NCBI GenBank assembly: GCA_965222535.1
Contig: OZ244957.1
Coordinates: 124,001 to 188,000, forward strand
From: G965222535 sp965222535
GTDB taxonomy: Bacteria; Pseudomonadota; Gammaproteobacteria; HK1
DNA length: 64,000 nt
Reading direction: 5' to 3'
The position numbers were made by a program, and so were the translations under genes. Below are positions 36,959 to 46,103 of the stretch, piece after piece. Numbering within the stretch: the stretch's first letter is position 1; every line of letters begins with the position of its first letter. The notes below the pieces were generated by a model. The model made no database searches. It saw only the letters and a list, made by a program, of their open reading frames with translations, and was not told where the DNA came from.

Positions 36959-37759
36959 TCAAGGCAACGGTAAGCCGAAGAACGCCCGTGCAGTGGCTGT
37001 TGTGCTGGCACCGAGCGCCTCCGCTGATTGCGCACCGCAGCGCGCCACCAGCGCCAGCACCTGCGGCAGATACATCGGTTCGTTGCGCCGGTTGCGCGGT
37101 TTTGGCGACAACGTCTTTGGCAGTAAATAAGGCGAATCGGTTTCAATCATCAGCCGCGATGGCGGAATGCGCGACACCAGCGGATGCAAATGCAGCCCGC
37201 GGCGCGAGTCACAGATCCAGCCACTAAGGCTGATATGCAAATCCAGCTCCAAGTATGCCGCTAAGGCTTCCGCATCACCAGTAAAACAGTGCGCCACCGC
37301 ACGCAGCAACTGCGGTCGGTATTTGCTCACCAGCGCGAAGAAACGATCGTGTGCATCGCGTTGGTGTAGAAACAACGGCAACTGAAGCTGCGCAGCAAGT
37401 TCCAATTGGGCTTCAAAAGCGTACTCCTGGCTCTCCACCGGAGAATAGTTGCGATTGAAATCAAGACCGCACTCGCCGATCGCGACGACGACATCCGCTG
37501 CCGCCACGCCAGCGATCGCCGCACTGCTGGCAGCGTTAAACTCACGGGCGTTATGGGGGTGTACACCGGCAGTAGCAAACAGTTGGTTGCGGTATTGTTG
37601 CGCCAGCGCAACGGCTTTGCGGCTGTCTGCAACACTGGCGGCGGTCACCACCATCTGACGCACCCTCGCCGCTTGCGCACGCTGTATCACCTGCTGACGA
37701 TCGCGATCAAAAGCCTGATGTGTCAGATTAGCCGCGATATCGATGAGTTCAATGGGCAT
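36959..37759 (-). CDS. tatD: TatD-family metal-dependent hydrolase
   Basis: This TIM-barrel hydrolase has 3'-5' exonuclease/DNase activity in characterised members. The 266 residues include LIDIAANLTH, GVHPHNA, GECGLDFNRNYSP, LFLHQRDAHD, HCFTGDAEALAAYL and METDSPYLLP, the metal-binding set of the family. It resembles TatD itself (DNaseIV-like subgroup) more than YcfH by the NLTH...RNYSP pattern, but this is a judgement from memory. Confidence 0.85.
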   Translation of the reverse strand: MPIELIDIAANLTHQAFDRDRQQVIQRAQAARVRQMVVTAASVADSRKAVALAQQYRNQLFATAGVHPHNAREFNAASSAAIAGVAAADVVVAIGECGLDFNRNYSPVESQEYAFEAQLELAAQLQLPLFLHQRDAHDRFFALVSKYRPQLLRAVAHCFTGDAEALAAYLELDLHISLSGWICDSRRGLHLHPLVSRIPPSRLMIETDSPYLLPKTLSPKPRNRRNEPMYLPQVLALVARCGAQSAEALGASTTATARAFFGLPLP

Positions 37760-37774
37760 TGGGCTTGCCGAGAG

Positions 37775-37840
37775 AAAGGGACATGCTTACCTGTAACGTA
37801 AGTTATTGATTTATAGAACTTAACAAAATAGCTCTGCTCA
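37775..37840 (+). repeat. family A core remnant upstream of tatD
   Basis: It holds AAAGGGACATGCTTACCTGTAACGTAAG and TTGATTTATA, then decays. It overlaps the probable 5' region of tatD. Confidence 0.7.
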
Positions 37841-37920
37841 CATTCCGTTGCTAGACGGACTCATCCATGCCAAGTGTCAAACATGTTTTTCATATCCCTT
37901 GTTTTTTTAATTTTAATAAG

Positions 37921-38340
37921 AAGCCTAACGGCGCTTCGTTCGCTGGAAGGGTGATTGCCACTATGCCAGAGCCCCGCCCTCCACTATGCCAGAGCCTTGC
38001 TCGAAACCCTAGGCCCTGCACAGCGTCGAGGCGAGGGCGCAGGATATCCTGGGGTTAGGGGCTTGGGGGAAGAGAGTACCGCGTTCAGGGGTGCTAAACA
38101 CGCCTGTGTTTTTTTTATTTTTTATTTGGTGCGCCTAACGGCGCTTCGTTCGCTGGAAGGGTGATTGCCCCTATTCCAGAGCCTTGCTCGAAGCCCCCTC
38201 ACCGGCTAATCTGCGGGCTTTGCCCTTGATTTGCCGACTCCCCCTCAAGGGGGGAGCGATTTTCAGGGCGGCCATGCCAGAAACCCCGCCCGAAGCCCTA
38301 CCTGACATTATACGGTGCCGAAGGGGCTTGGGTATTTTTA
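37921..38340 (+). repeat. family B repeats, two partial copies
   Basis: Two copies of GCGCTTCGTTCGCTGGAAGGGTGATTGCC (starting near 37931 and 38132) each lead into CCAGAGCC...CTCGAA segments. The first also carries the GCCCTGCACAGCG...GGGGTTAGGGGCTTGGGGGAAG block. Most of the 784-base tatD-mfd gap is repeat; I see no gene. Confidence 0.8.
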
Positions 38341-38439
38341 CCTTCAACGTTGCGCCACAGACGCGAGTTCTTTGCTTTCACTATACTTGCCTCCATAATG
38401 CTGACTTCTCCGCTTTTGGTGATCCATCCTTGCTCGCTA

Positions 38440-38510
38440 AGGGGAAAGGGACATGCTCACCTGTAACGTAAGCTATTGATTTATAAAAATTACCACCATA
38501 GAAAAGCCCC
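38440..38510 (+). repeat. family A core remnant upstream of mfd
   Basis: AAGGGGAAAGGGACATGCTCACCTGTAACGTAAG, TTGATTTATAAAAA and ATAGAAAAGCCCC are retained. It ends about 35 bases before the mfd start, so it lies within the mfd leader. Confidence 0.75.
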
Positions 38511-38543
38511 CCTTCTTCCTCTAACTGATTGCGAAATCGACAG

Positions 38544-41500
38544 ATGGGCACCACGAAAATAAATCAGACCCTGAACACCCAAAATCCGACAGCTGGCGAA
38601 ACCGACGCCTACGGTTGCCCGGCACCGCCGCTGCCCAAAGCCGGGCAACGCCTCCGCTGGAGCGGATTGCATGGCTGTCTTAGTGGGTTGATGCTGGCGC
38701 GCGCCGCCGAGCAGTACCCAGGGCCGGTGGTGGTGATCACCAGCGATACCCCGGAATCGTATCGCCTGCAAACCGAGATCGCGTTTTTTCTCGGGCCACA
38801 AGCGGATCTTCCACTGCTTCAGTACCCGGATTGGGAAACCCTGCCATTCGACAACTTCTCGCCCCATCAGGATATTGTCAGTGAGCGTTTGCAGACGCTG
38901 TACCAACTGCAAACTGCGCCGCGCTGGCTGCTGGTCTCGCCGATCACTACCGTCTTGGCACGCACCCCACCGCGCGAGCATGTGATCGCCGCTGGTTTGC
39001 AGTTCGCCGTCGGTCAGCGCATCGCCCTCAACACCATTTGCTGCCACCTCGTTGAAGCCGGCTATGCGCGCGTCGGACAGGTAATGGAGCACGGCGAGTT
39101 CGCGCTGCGCGGGGCATTGCTGGATCTGTTTGCCACCGGCGGAAAAACCCCGGTGCGCATCGATTTTCTGGACGATGAGATCGAATCGATACGCTGCTTC
39201 GATCCCGAAACCCAGCGCACCACAGCAAGCATCGCTCAGGTGCGCTTGCTGCCGGCGCGTGAATGCCCGCTGAGCACCACGGCGATCGCGGGGTTTCGCA
39301 CCGCCTGGCGCAGCCGTTTCACCGGCGATCCGAATCGCTGTCCGATCTACCAAGACGTGAGTCGCGGTGTTGCACCTCCCGGCATTGAGTATTACCTACC
39401 CTTGTTCTTCGCGCACTGCTCGTCGCTGCTGGAGCAACTGCCGTCAACTGCACTGATCGTCTTTACGGCGGGTGCCGAAGCCGCGGCGGCGGCGTTTTTG
39501 CGCGATGTCAATGAGCGCTATGCCATCCGCAACCAGGATCCAGAACGCCCAATCCTGACGCCAAGTGAGCTTTTTTTAACTGCGGATACGGTGTTTCGCC
39601 TAGTGAAATCGCACCCGCGCATCCAGCTCAGCGCCATGGATCCTGAAGACACCGACAGCATCACCGCTGCCACTGCCACCGCAGACGCGCCGCAACAAGA
39701 CGCGAGTGCAGCGGATACGACTTCGCTGCCGGCGTTAACCCAACCGACGGATACGCAACCGCTCAACGCGCCGCTACAGGTGATGCCGATGAACGACAAG
39801 CCTTACGCGCTGTTGCAACAGTTTCTCGCGGGCTATGCCGGGCGCGTATTGTTCCTCGCCGAATCTCCAGGACGCCACGAGATCCTACGCGAAACGCTCA
39901 ACAACCACGGCATCCCTGTCCAGCCAGTCGCCAACTGGAGCAGTTTCGCCGCCAGCCCGCAGCGCTTAGGGATCACCATCGCCACGCTGGAGCGCGGTGG
40001 ACGCTTGCGCCAGCCGCCAATCGCGATCATTGCCGAAGCACAACTGTTTGGTAAGCGCGCCCAGCAGCAGCGACAGCAGCGCAGCAACAAGCGCGATCTT
40101 GAAGCGGTGGTACGCGATTTGAGCGAGCTGCATATCGACGCGCCCGTGGTGCACGAACACCACGGGATCGGTCGCTATCAGGGCTTACAAACACTGTGCA
40201 CCAGCGCCGGGATCAGCGCTGAGTTCCTGTGCCTCCACTACGCGGGCGATGACAAGCTGTATGTGCCGGTGTTGTCGATGGAACTGGTGTCGCGTTACAC
40301 CGGTGCCGACCCTGAGCACGCTCCGCTGCATACCTTGGGCGGTGCGCAATGGGAGCGAGCGCGCCGCCGGGCGGCACAGAAAGCCCACGATGTGGCCGCT
40401 GAATTGCTTGACGTGCAGGCGCAGCGCAGCGCACGCAGCGGACACCGCTACACCATGGACAACGATGCGTTGGCCACCTTCGAAAGCGCTTTTCCGTTCA
40501 CCGAGACACCTGACCAAGCGGCATGCATCCAGACTGTGTATGCCGATCTGGCCTCGGCGCAGGCGATGGATCGGCTAATCTGCGGCGATGTGGGTTTTGG
40601 CAAGACCGAGATCGCGATGCGCGCCGCGTTTGTCGTCGCCTACAGTGGCAAGCAGATCGCCGTGCTCGCGCCTACCACGCTACTCGTGCAGCAGCATTTC
40701 CAGACCTTCAGCGATCGCTTTGCCAACTGGCCGCTGCGCGTTGCCGAATTGTCGCGCTTTCGTACGCTCAAAGAACGCAACCACGTGCTCAAGGAGTTGG
40801 CTAACGGCAAGCTGGACATCATTATCGGCACCCATCAGTTGCTGCAAAGCAGCGTCCGCTTCCTCAATCTGGGGCTGATTATCATTGACGAAGAGCACCG
40901 CTTTGGCGTACGCCAAAAAGAGCGCCTGAAACGCCTGCGCACCCAATCGGACATTCTGACGCTGACCGCTACACCGATCCCACGTACGCTGAATATGGCC
41001 ATCTCGGGGCTGCGCGATCTGTCGCTGGTGACCACGCCTCCAGCCGATCGCTTGTCCATCCAGACGTTCGTACGCGAATGGGATGATGGCTTGATTCGTG
41101 AGGGACTGCAACGCGAGATGCGCCGTGGCGGCCAGGTTTTCTTTGTCCACAATCGAGTGCAAGACATTGACGCATTCGCTGATCGGGTGCGCCTGCTGGC
41201 ACCCGAAGTGGAGGTGCGCATCGCCCACGGTCAGATGTACACGCGTAACCTAGAGCACACGATGATGGATTTTTACCACCGCCGCTTCCAAGTGCTGGTG
41301 TGCACCACGATCATCGAAACCGGCATCGATATCCCGAACGCCAACACCATCTTCATTGATCGCGCCGATCGCTATGGATTGGCGCAGTTACACCAACTGC
41401 GCGGTCGTGTCGGGCGCTCCCATCATCGCGCCTATGCGTACTTGCTGGTACCGCCGCGGCGTGCGATGACGGCCAGCGCGCAACGCCGCCTGCAGGCCAT

Positions 41501-42158
41501 CGAAGCGCTGGAAGATTTAGGGGTGGGCTTCACGCTGGCGACCCACGACCTTGAGATCCGCGGTGCCGGTGAGTTGCTGGGGGAGGATCAGAGCGGGCAA
41601 ATTAACGAAGTCGGTTACTCGATGTACACACGCTTGCTGGAGCGCGCCATCGCGGCGTTGAAAAGCGGTCGCCATGCGCCGCTTGAGCAGTCACTGGACG
41701 TAGGTGCTGAGATCGATCTGTACGCAAGCGCGCTGATCCCAGAGGATTACCTTGCGGACGTCAACGCCCGTCTGATCCTTTACAAACGCCTCGCGAGCGT
41801 TAGCGACGCCATCGCTCTTGAAGATTTGCAGGTAGAGATGATCGACCGCTTCGGCCCTTTGCCCGAGGCGCTCAACAACCTGATCGCGATCACACGCCTG
41901 AAGCTGAAGATCCGCCGCTTAGGGATCCATAAGATCAACGCGCACCCCAACGGCGTGCGCCTTACATTCACCGCCGATACGCCGATCGCCCCCGAGGCGG
42001 TTGTGCGCATCGTGCAAAACGCCCCCCAACGTTATCGCTTCGAAGGCCACGATCGGCTGCGCATCAGCGCCGAACTACCGGACGTCAAAGCGCGCATAGC
42101 GGCGATCGAAAGCGTTATTACGCAGTTGGCCCGGTCGGCGGCTTTGACAGCGGGCTAG
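38544..42158 (+). CDS. mfd: Mfd, transcription-repair coupling factor
   Basis: Mfd displaces RNA polymerase stalled at DNA lesions and recruits UvrA. About 1204 residues, full length. The N-terminal UvrB-homology module has LQYPDWETLPFDNFSPHQDI. The RNA-polymerase-interaction domain follows (about 535-620; HEHHGIGRYQGL, DDKLYVPV). Next is the RecG-like motor with Walker A GDVGFGKTE (681-689), DEEH (782-785) and TATPIPRTLNMA, then the C-terminal TRCF domain. ATG at 38544 is preferred over an in-frame TTG at 38529. An acidic-poor Ala/Thr/Asp linker (about 370-415) is longer than usual. Confidence 0.95.
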   Translation: MGTTKINQTLNTQNPTAGETDAYGCPAPPLPKAGQRLRWSGLHGCLSGLMLARAAEQYPGPVVVITSDTPESYRLQTEIAFFLGPQADLPLLQYPDWETLPFDNFSPHQDIVSERLQTLYQLQTAPRWLLVSPITTVLARTPPREHVIAAGLQFAVGQRIALNTICCHLVEAGYARVGQVMEHGEFALRGALLDLFATGGKTPVRIDFLDDEIESIRCFDPETQRTTASIAQVRLLPARECPLSTTAIAGFRTAWRSRFTGDPNRCPIYQDVSRGVAPPGIEYYLPLFFAHCSSLLEQLPSTALIVFTAGAEAAAAAFLRDVNERYAIRNQDPERPILTPSELFLTADTVFRLVKSHPRIQLSAMDPEDTDSITAATATADAPQQDASAADTTSLPALTQPTDTQPLNAPLQVMPMNDKPYALLQQFLAGYAGRVLFLAESPGRHEILRETLNNHGIPVQPVANWSSFAASPQRLGITIATLERGGRLRQPPIAIIAEAQLFGKRAQQQRQQRSNKRDLEAVVRDLSELHIDAPVVHEHHGIGRYQGLQTLCTSAGISAEFLCLHYAGDDKLYVPVLSMELVSRYTGADPEHAPLHTLGGAQWERARRRAAQKAHDVAAELLDVQAQRSARSGHRYTMDNDALATFESAFPFTETPDQAACIQTVYADLASAQAMDRLICGDVGFGKTEIAMRAAFVVAYSGKQIAVLAPTTLLVQQHFQTFSDRFANWPLRVAELSRFRTLKERNHVLKELANGKLDIIIGTHQLLQSSVRFLNLGLIIIDEEHRFGVRQKERLKRLRTQSDILTLTATPIPRTLNMAISGLRDLSLVTTPPADRLSIQTFVREWDDGLIREGLQREMRRGGQVFFVHNRVQDIDAFADRVRLLAPEVEVRIAHGQMYTRNLEHTMMDFYHRRFQVLVCTTIIETGIDIPNANTIFIDRADRYGLAQLHQLRGRVGRSHHRAYAYLLVPPRRAMTASAQRRLQAIEALEDLGVGFTLATHDLEIRGAGELLGEDQSGQINEVGYSMYTRLLERAIAALKSGRHAPLEQSLDVGAEIDLYASALIPEDYLADVNARLILYKRLASVSDAIALEDLQVEMIDRFGPLPEALNNLIAITRLKLKIRRLGIHKINAHPNGVRLTFTADTPIAPEAVVRIVQNAPQRYRFEGHDRLRISAELPDVKARIAAIESVITQLARSAALTAG

Positions 42159-42164
42159 GCGGCG

Positions 42165-42725
42165 ATGAGCGGGCTGCGCATCATCGGTGGGCGTTATCGC
42201 CGCCGGCGCGTTCACGTGGCGGCGACGAACGCGCTGCGACCGACACCCGATCGCGTGCGTGAAACGCTGTTCAACTGGCTACAGCCGCACATCCAGCGCA
42301 CCCATTGTCTGGATCTGTTCGCAGGTAGTGGTATCCTCGGACTGGAAGCGCTGTCACGCGGTGCCGCTAAAGTGGTGTGCATTGACCACAATCCACAGGC
42401 AATAAAAGCGATCCTTGAGACCGCCGCTGCCTTCGGCGACAAAACACTTACGGCGACCCAAACCGATGCACTCCATTGGCTGCAACAGCCGCCTGCGCCA
42501 CCACAGTTATTCGACATCGTGTTCCTCGATCCGCCATTTTACCGCTGTGACTATGGTGCCCTGTTGCAGCAACTGCAATGCGCCTGGCTGGCAAGCGATG
42601 CGCTGACGTATCTCGAATCCGCCACCCCGCTCACCCCCGCAACCCTCCCCGGCGGCTGGGAGCTACTGCGCCAGCAACGCACCGCCAAGGTGTTTTATCA
42701 TCTCCTGAGGTTCAAGAAGCGCTGA
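42165..42725 (+). CDS. rsmD: RsmD, 16S rRNA (guanine966-N2) methyltransferase
   Basis: RsmD modifies G966 of 16S rRNA in the 30S subunit. The 186 residues show RIIGGRYRRRR at the N-terminus, RPTPDRVRETLFNWL, the SAM motif DLFAGSGILGLEALSRGA and the catalytic FLDPPF. It starts six bases after the mfd stop, so it is probably cotranscribed with it. Confidence 0.94.
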   Translation: MSGLRIIGGRYRRRRVHVAATNALRPTPDRVRETLFNWLQPHIQRTHCLDLFAGSGILGLEALSRGAAKVVCIDHNPQAIKAILETAAAFGDKTLTATQTDALHWLQQPPAPPQLFDIVFLDPPFYRCDYGALLQQLQCAWLASDALTYLESATPLTPATLPGGWELLRQQRTAKVFYHLLRFKKR

Positions 42726-42747
42726 CCGGCGATCGATTAGCGGTACC

Positions 42748-42900
42748 ACGAGAAATGATTGCTGGAAGGGTCATTGCCCCACTTCCAGAACCCTCGCCCT
42801 CCCCACTTCCAGAGCGCCGCCCAACTCTCTTGAATCTGAAGCGTTTTTTAATCCTAAAAAACAAGCTGCGCTTGATTTTTAGGAAAATATATCAGTTTGC
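42748..42900 (+). repeat. family B repeat with hairpin
   Basis: It begins ACGAGAAATGATTGCTGGAAGGGTCATTGCCCC, continues with CCAGAACCC/CCAGAGCGC units, and ends with a hairpin of CCTAAAAAACAAG and CTTGATTTTTAGG (about 42854-42884) around CTGCG. It lies between the convergent rsmD and oppF-type gene. Confidence 0.75.
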
Positions 42901-42915
42901 GGATTAAATTCTCCA

Positions 42916-43929
42916 CTATCGGAAGGGGGCCTTGTAGTCGTCTCCGACGCGGTGGCAGGCGACTTGGTGGTTGCGTTGGGTGCCAACACTGCGCAGTTGT
43001 GGTGCCTCTACCCGGCAGCGCTCAAGCGCCACTGGGCAGCGCGAGAAAAAGCGGCAGCCGTACTGCGGTTGTATCAGCTCCGACGGATCGCCCTGAAGAT
43101 CGGCACGCCGCATCCGCCCACGGCGGGTGCTCACCGAAGTCACCGCTGACAACAGCGTTACCGTGTAAGGGTGCAGCGGATGCGCGAATAGCGGCAAGCG
43201 ATCGCCCGCTTCAACGATCCGCCCCATGTACATGACCGCAATTTTATCGGCCATGTATTGCACAACGCGCAGGTCATGGCTGATGAACAGGTAGGTCAGC
43301 GCGAAACGGCGCTGCAGATCCCGCAGGAGGTTGAGGATCTGCGCCTGCATGGCGACATCCAGAGCCGACACCGGCTCATCGCAGATCACCAATTCAGGGC
43401 GTGTCGCCAACGCCCGTGCAATCCCGATACGTTGGCGCTGACCGCCGGAAAACTGATGCGGAAATAAGCGCTTCTGCTCAGGGCGGAGGTCCACTGCGGC
43501 AAACAGTTCATCGATAATTGCCTGCGCGGCAGCAGTTGTTATGTCAGCGGTGTTGGACAGCGGCTCGCGCACAATCGCCTCAGCCCGCAGGCGCGGATTG
43601 AGCGACGAATACGGATCTTGGAAGATAAACTGCATTTTTCTGCGTGCGATGCGCAGCGCTTTGCTATCCAGCGCAAAAAAATCCTCGCCGTGCAGCAACA
43701 CGCTGCCGGAGGTTGCAGCGATAAGCCGTGCGATGGCTAGCGCCGTGGTGGTTTTGCCGGAGCCGGATTCACCGACCAAGCACAGCGTCCGCCCACGCTC
43801 AAGGGTGAAACTGACCCCATCCACCGCAAGCAGTGAGCGGTGCTGTCGGTTCGCTTGGAGTCCCTTGAGCGGGAACCTCACCGTCAGATTTCTGACCTCA
43901 AGGAGGGGCAAAGCTGTTTCACCGTTCAT
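42916..43929 (-). CDS. peptide ABC transporter ATPase (OppF/DppF family)
   Basis: This ATPase of an oligopeptide or dipeptide importer has 337 residues: Walker A GESGSGKTT, FIFQDPYSSLNPR in the Q-loop region, signature FSGGQRQR, Walker B ELVICDEPVSALDV, and the C-terminal oligopeptide domain with FFSRCPVALERC. The equivalent D-subunit gene lies upstream, separated by a nested repeat of about 200 bases. Confidence 0.9.
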   Translation of the reverse strand: MNGETALPLLEVRNLTVRFPLKGLQANRQHRSLLAVDGVSFTLERGRTLCLVGESGSGKTTTALAIARLIAATSGSVLLHGEDFFALDSKALRIARRKMQFIFQDPYSSLNPRLRAEAIVREPLSNTADITTAAAQAIIDELFAAVDLRPEQKRLFPHQFSGGQRQRIGIARALATRPELVICDEPVSALDVAMQAQILNLLRDLQRRFALTYLFISHDLRVVQYMADKIAVMYMGRIVEAGDRLPLFAHPLHPYTVTLLSAVTSVSTRRGRMRRADLQGDPSELIQPQYGCRFFSRCPVALERCRVEAPQLRSVGTQRNHQVACHRVGDDYKAPFR

Positions 43930-43939
43930 GCGGGTTATC

Positions 43940-44144
43940 GGGAACCTCGAAAAACCATGGGATGGGGGTTTGGAGGAAAGGCGCGTTTTTGTTTTTGATT
44001 AGGAGCGCCGGCGGTGCTTTGTTCGCTGACCTCTCGATCCGCTCAACGCCACCACGAAATGATTGCTGGAAGGGGCATTGCCTCGATAGACAAGTCCCGC
44101 AGGGCACCTCGAAAAGTTAGCGAAACTGGTTTTTCAAAGTGCCC
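43940..44144 (+). repeat. family A repeat split by a family B insertion
   Basis: The left half of family A (GGGAACCTCGAAAAACCATG...TTTGGAGGAAAGG, 43940-43980) and its right half (ATAGACAAGTCCCGCAGGGCACCTCGAAAAG..., 44095-44144) are separated. The intervening part carries family B motifs (GCTTTGTTCGCTGACC, GAAATGATTGCTGGAAGGGGCATTGCC). The right hairpin overlaps the stop codon of the OppD-like gene. Confidence 0.85.
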
Positions 44145-45166
44145 TATCGGTTGTTCATCCGCTCCGACTCGGCGAACCAACAAGCCACCGTATGTCGGAT
44201 GGCAGTGCCAGTGCTTGCCTGCAGCACGGTTTCCGTCGGGCGTTTGCGATGGCATTTATCTTGCGCAAAGCGACAACGCTCAGCGAACAGGCAGGCGTCC
44301 TCGCCAAATGCCTCGAGAGGCGGCACGATCCCGGGGATTTCGGCAAGCGGCACGCGCGCCAAAGCGAGGTTGCTTTGCAGCGGCGGCACACAGTCGATTA
44401 ACCCCCGCGTATAAGGATGGCGCGGCTGACCGACAACAGCACTCACCGCTCCTTCTTCAACCTTGCGCCCGGCGTACATAACGATCACATGATCCGACAT
44501 TTGCACCACCGCCCCTAGGTCATGGGTGATCAGAATGGTTGCGGTCGCTGAATCTTTTCGCATTTCCAGTAGCAGGTCAAAGATCTCCGCCTGCACCGTC
44601 ACATCAAGAGCAGTAGTCGGCTCGTCGGCGATCAGGATGCGCGGCTCGCAGGCGATGGCGATGGCGATCATGACGCGCTGGCGCTGCCCCCCAGAGAGCT
44701 GGTGCGGATAGCTGTAAGCGCGCGCACGGGGATTGGGGATGCGCACCGCGTCGAGCAATTCCACTGCACGCTCAAAAGCTGCTTTGTGCCGCATCGCACG
44801 ATGTTGGCGCAACACCTCAGCAATTTGTTCGCCGACCGGGTAAACCGGATTGAGCGAAGTCATCGGCTCTTGGAAGATCATCGCCAGTTCGCTGCCGCGC
44901 AGGCACCGTCGGCGCTTCTCGCTGCATTGCGCCAAATCTTCGCCGGCGAACACGATGCGACCGCCGGCGATACGCCCGGCGGGTTGCGGCAACAAACCCA
45001 TGATGGCCAATGCGGTGATCGATTTGCCGCAGCCGGATTCGCCGACAAAGCTGATGTTAGCACCCTCTTCTAGGCTGAACGACAGCCCATCCACAACACT
45101 CACCATCCCGTTGCGAGTACTCAGCTCAACGCGCAGATCTTCCACTTGGAGCAACGGAGATGCCAT
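44144..45166 (-). CDS. peptide ABC transporter ATPase (OppD/DppD family)
   Basis: This second ATPase of the peptide importer has 340 residues, with Walker A GESGCGKSIT, signature LSGGQRQRVM, Walker B RILIADEPTTALDV, and the C-terminal Cys-containing CLFAERCRFAQDKCHRKRP region seen in D subunits. It starts two bases after the OppC-like stop. Its stop codon lies inside the end of the repeat. Confidence 0.92.
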   Translation of the reverse strand: MASPLLQVEDLRVELSTRNGMVSVVDGLSFSLEEGANISFVGESGCGKSITALAIMGLLPQPAGRIAGGRIVFAGEDLAQCSEKRRRCLRGSELAMIFQEPMTSLNPVYPVGEQIAEVLRQHRAMRHKAAFERAVELLDAVRIPNPRARAYSYPHQLSGGQRQRVMIAIAIACEPRILIADEPTTALDVTVQAEIFDLLLEMRKDSATATILITHDLGAVVQMSDHVIVMYAGRKVEEGAVSAVVGQPRHPYTRGLIDCVPPLQSNLALARVPLAEIPGIVPPLEAFGEDACLFAERCRFAQDKCHRKRPTETVLQASTGTAIRHTVACWFAESERMNNR

Positions 45167-45168
45167 GT

Positions 45169-46047
45169 CTAACGCTGACGCAGTTTAGGATTTAGCGCAT
45201 CGGTGAGACCGTCGCCGATCAGAGAGATCGCCAGCACGGTGATGAAGATCGCAGCGCCGGGGATGGTCACGGTGTAGCTGGCTTCAAGGATATAAGCACG
45301 GTTCGAGCCAATGATCTGCCCCCAACTGGGAATATTCGGATCACTTAGACCAAGGAACGACAGGCCGGCTTCAAACAGGATCGCCGAACCCACCATAAGC
45401 GTCGCCTGGACGATGATCGGGGGAAGGGCATTGGGTAGAATCACGCCAAATGCGAGCTTTAAATCGGTCGCGCCGCTGGCGCGCGATGCAGTAACGTATT
45501 CGAGCTCGCGGATGCGTAGAAATTCAGCCCGCGTGATGCGCGCAACAGCCGTCCAACTAACAACCCCAATCGCAATCGTTATGACGATCAGAGAGGCCCC
45601 AAACAGCGCAACGATCACCATCGCAAACAGGAGCGTCGGCAACACTTGGAAAAATTCGGTGAAGCGCATCAGCACTTCTTCCACCCAACTGCCATAAAAG
45701 CCGGCGAGCGCGCCAACCGTAGTGCCAATCAGAACGCTCATCAGCGCCGCCGCAAGACCGATGGTGATTGATACCCGACCGCCGTGCAACAACAGCACCA
45801 GCAGGTCACGACCAAGATAATCGGTGCCAAACACAAACCCATCAACCCCTGGAGGGGATAGCGGTTCCCATACCATCTCAAATGGATCGCTGGGATAGGC
45901 CGCGGGTCCGATAAGCGTTGCTAAGACAACTGCCAACAGGGTAAGCGACGCCACCACCGCAGCGTAATTGCCACAAAACATGCGCACGATGTCACGCAGT
46001 GGGTGGGAAGTGATGGGTTTTTTGCCGCTGGCTTGGTCGCGTTTCAT
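45169..46047 (-). CDS. peptide ABC transporter permease (OppC/DppC family)
   Basis: This inner-membrane permease of 292 residues has about six hydrophobic helices. The N-terminal OppC region includes FGTDYLGRDLLVLLLHGGRVSI. The EAA-like coupling segment ASRASGATDLKLAFGVILPNALPPIIVQ contacts the ATPases. Tight spacing to the D subunit indicates an operon. Confidence 0.9.
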   Translation of the reverse strand: MKRDQASGKKPITSHPLRDIVRMFCGNYAAVVASLTLLAVVLATLIGPAAYPSDPFEMVWEPLSPPGVDGFVFGTDYLGRDLLVLLLHGGRVSITIGLAAALMSVLIGTTVGALAGFYGSWVEEVLMRFTEFFQVLPTLLFAMVIVALFGASLIVITIAIGVVSWTAVARITRAEFLRIRELEYVTASRASGATDLKLAFGVILPNALPPIIVQATLMVGSAILFEAGLSFLGLSDPNIPSWGQIIGSNRAYILEASYTVTIPGAAIFITVLAISLIGDGLTDALNPKLRQR

Positions 46048-46103
46048 TTCGTTGGGCGGTGGTTCATTTCAATGCCAAAGAAGTGTCATTTGCAGCGTTT
46101 CGG

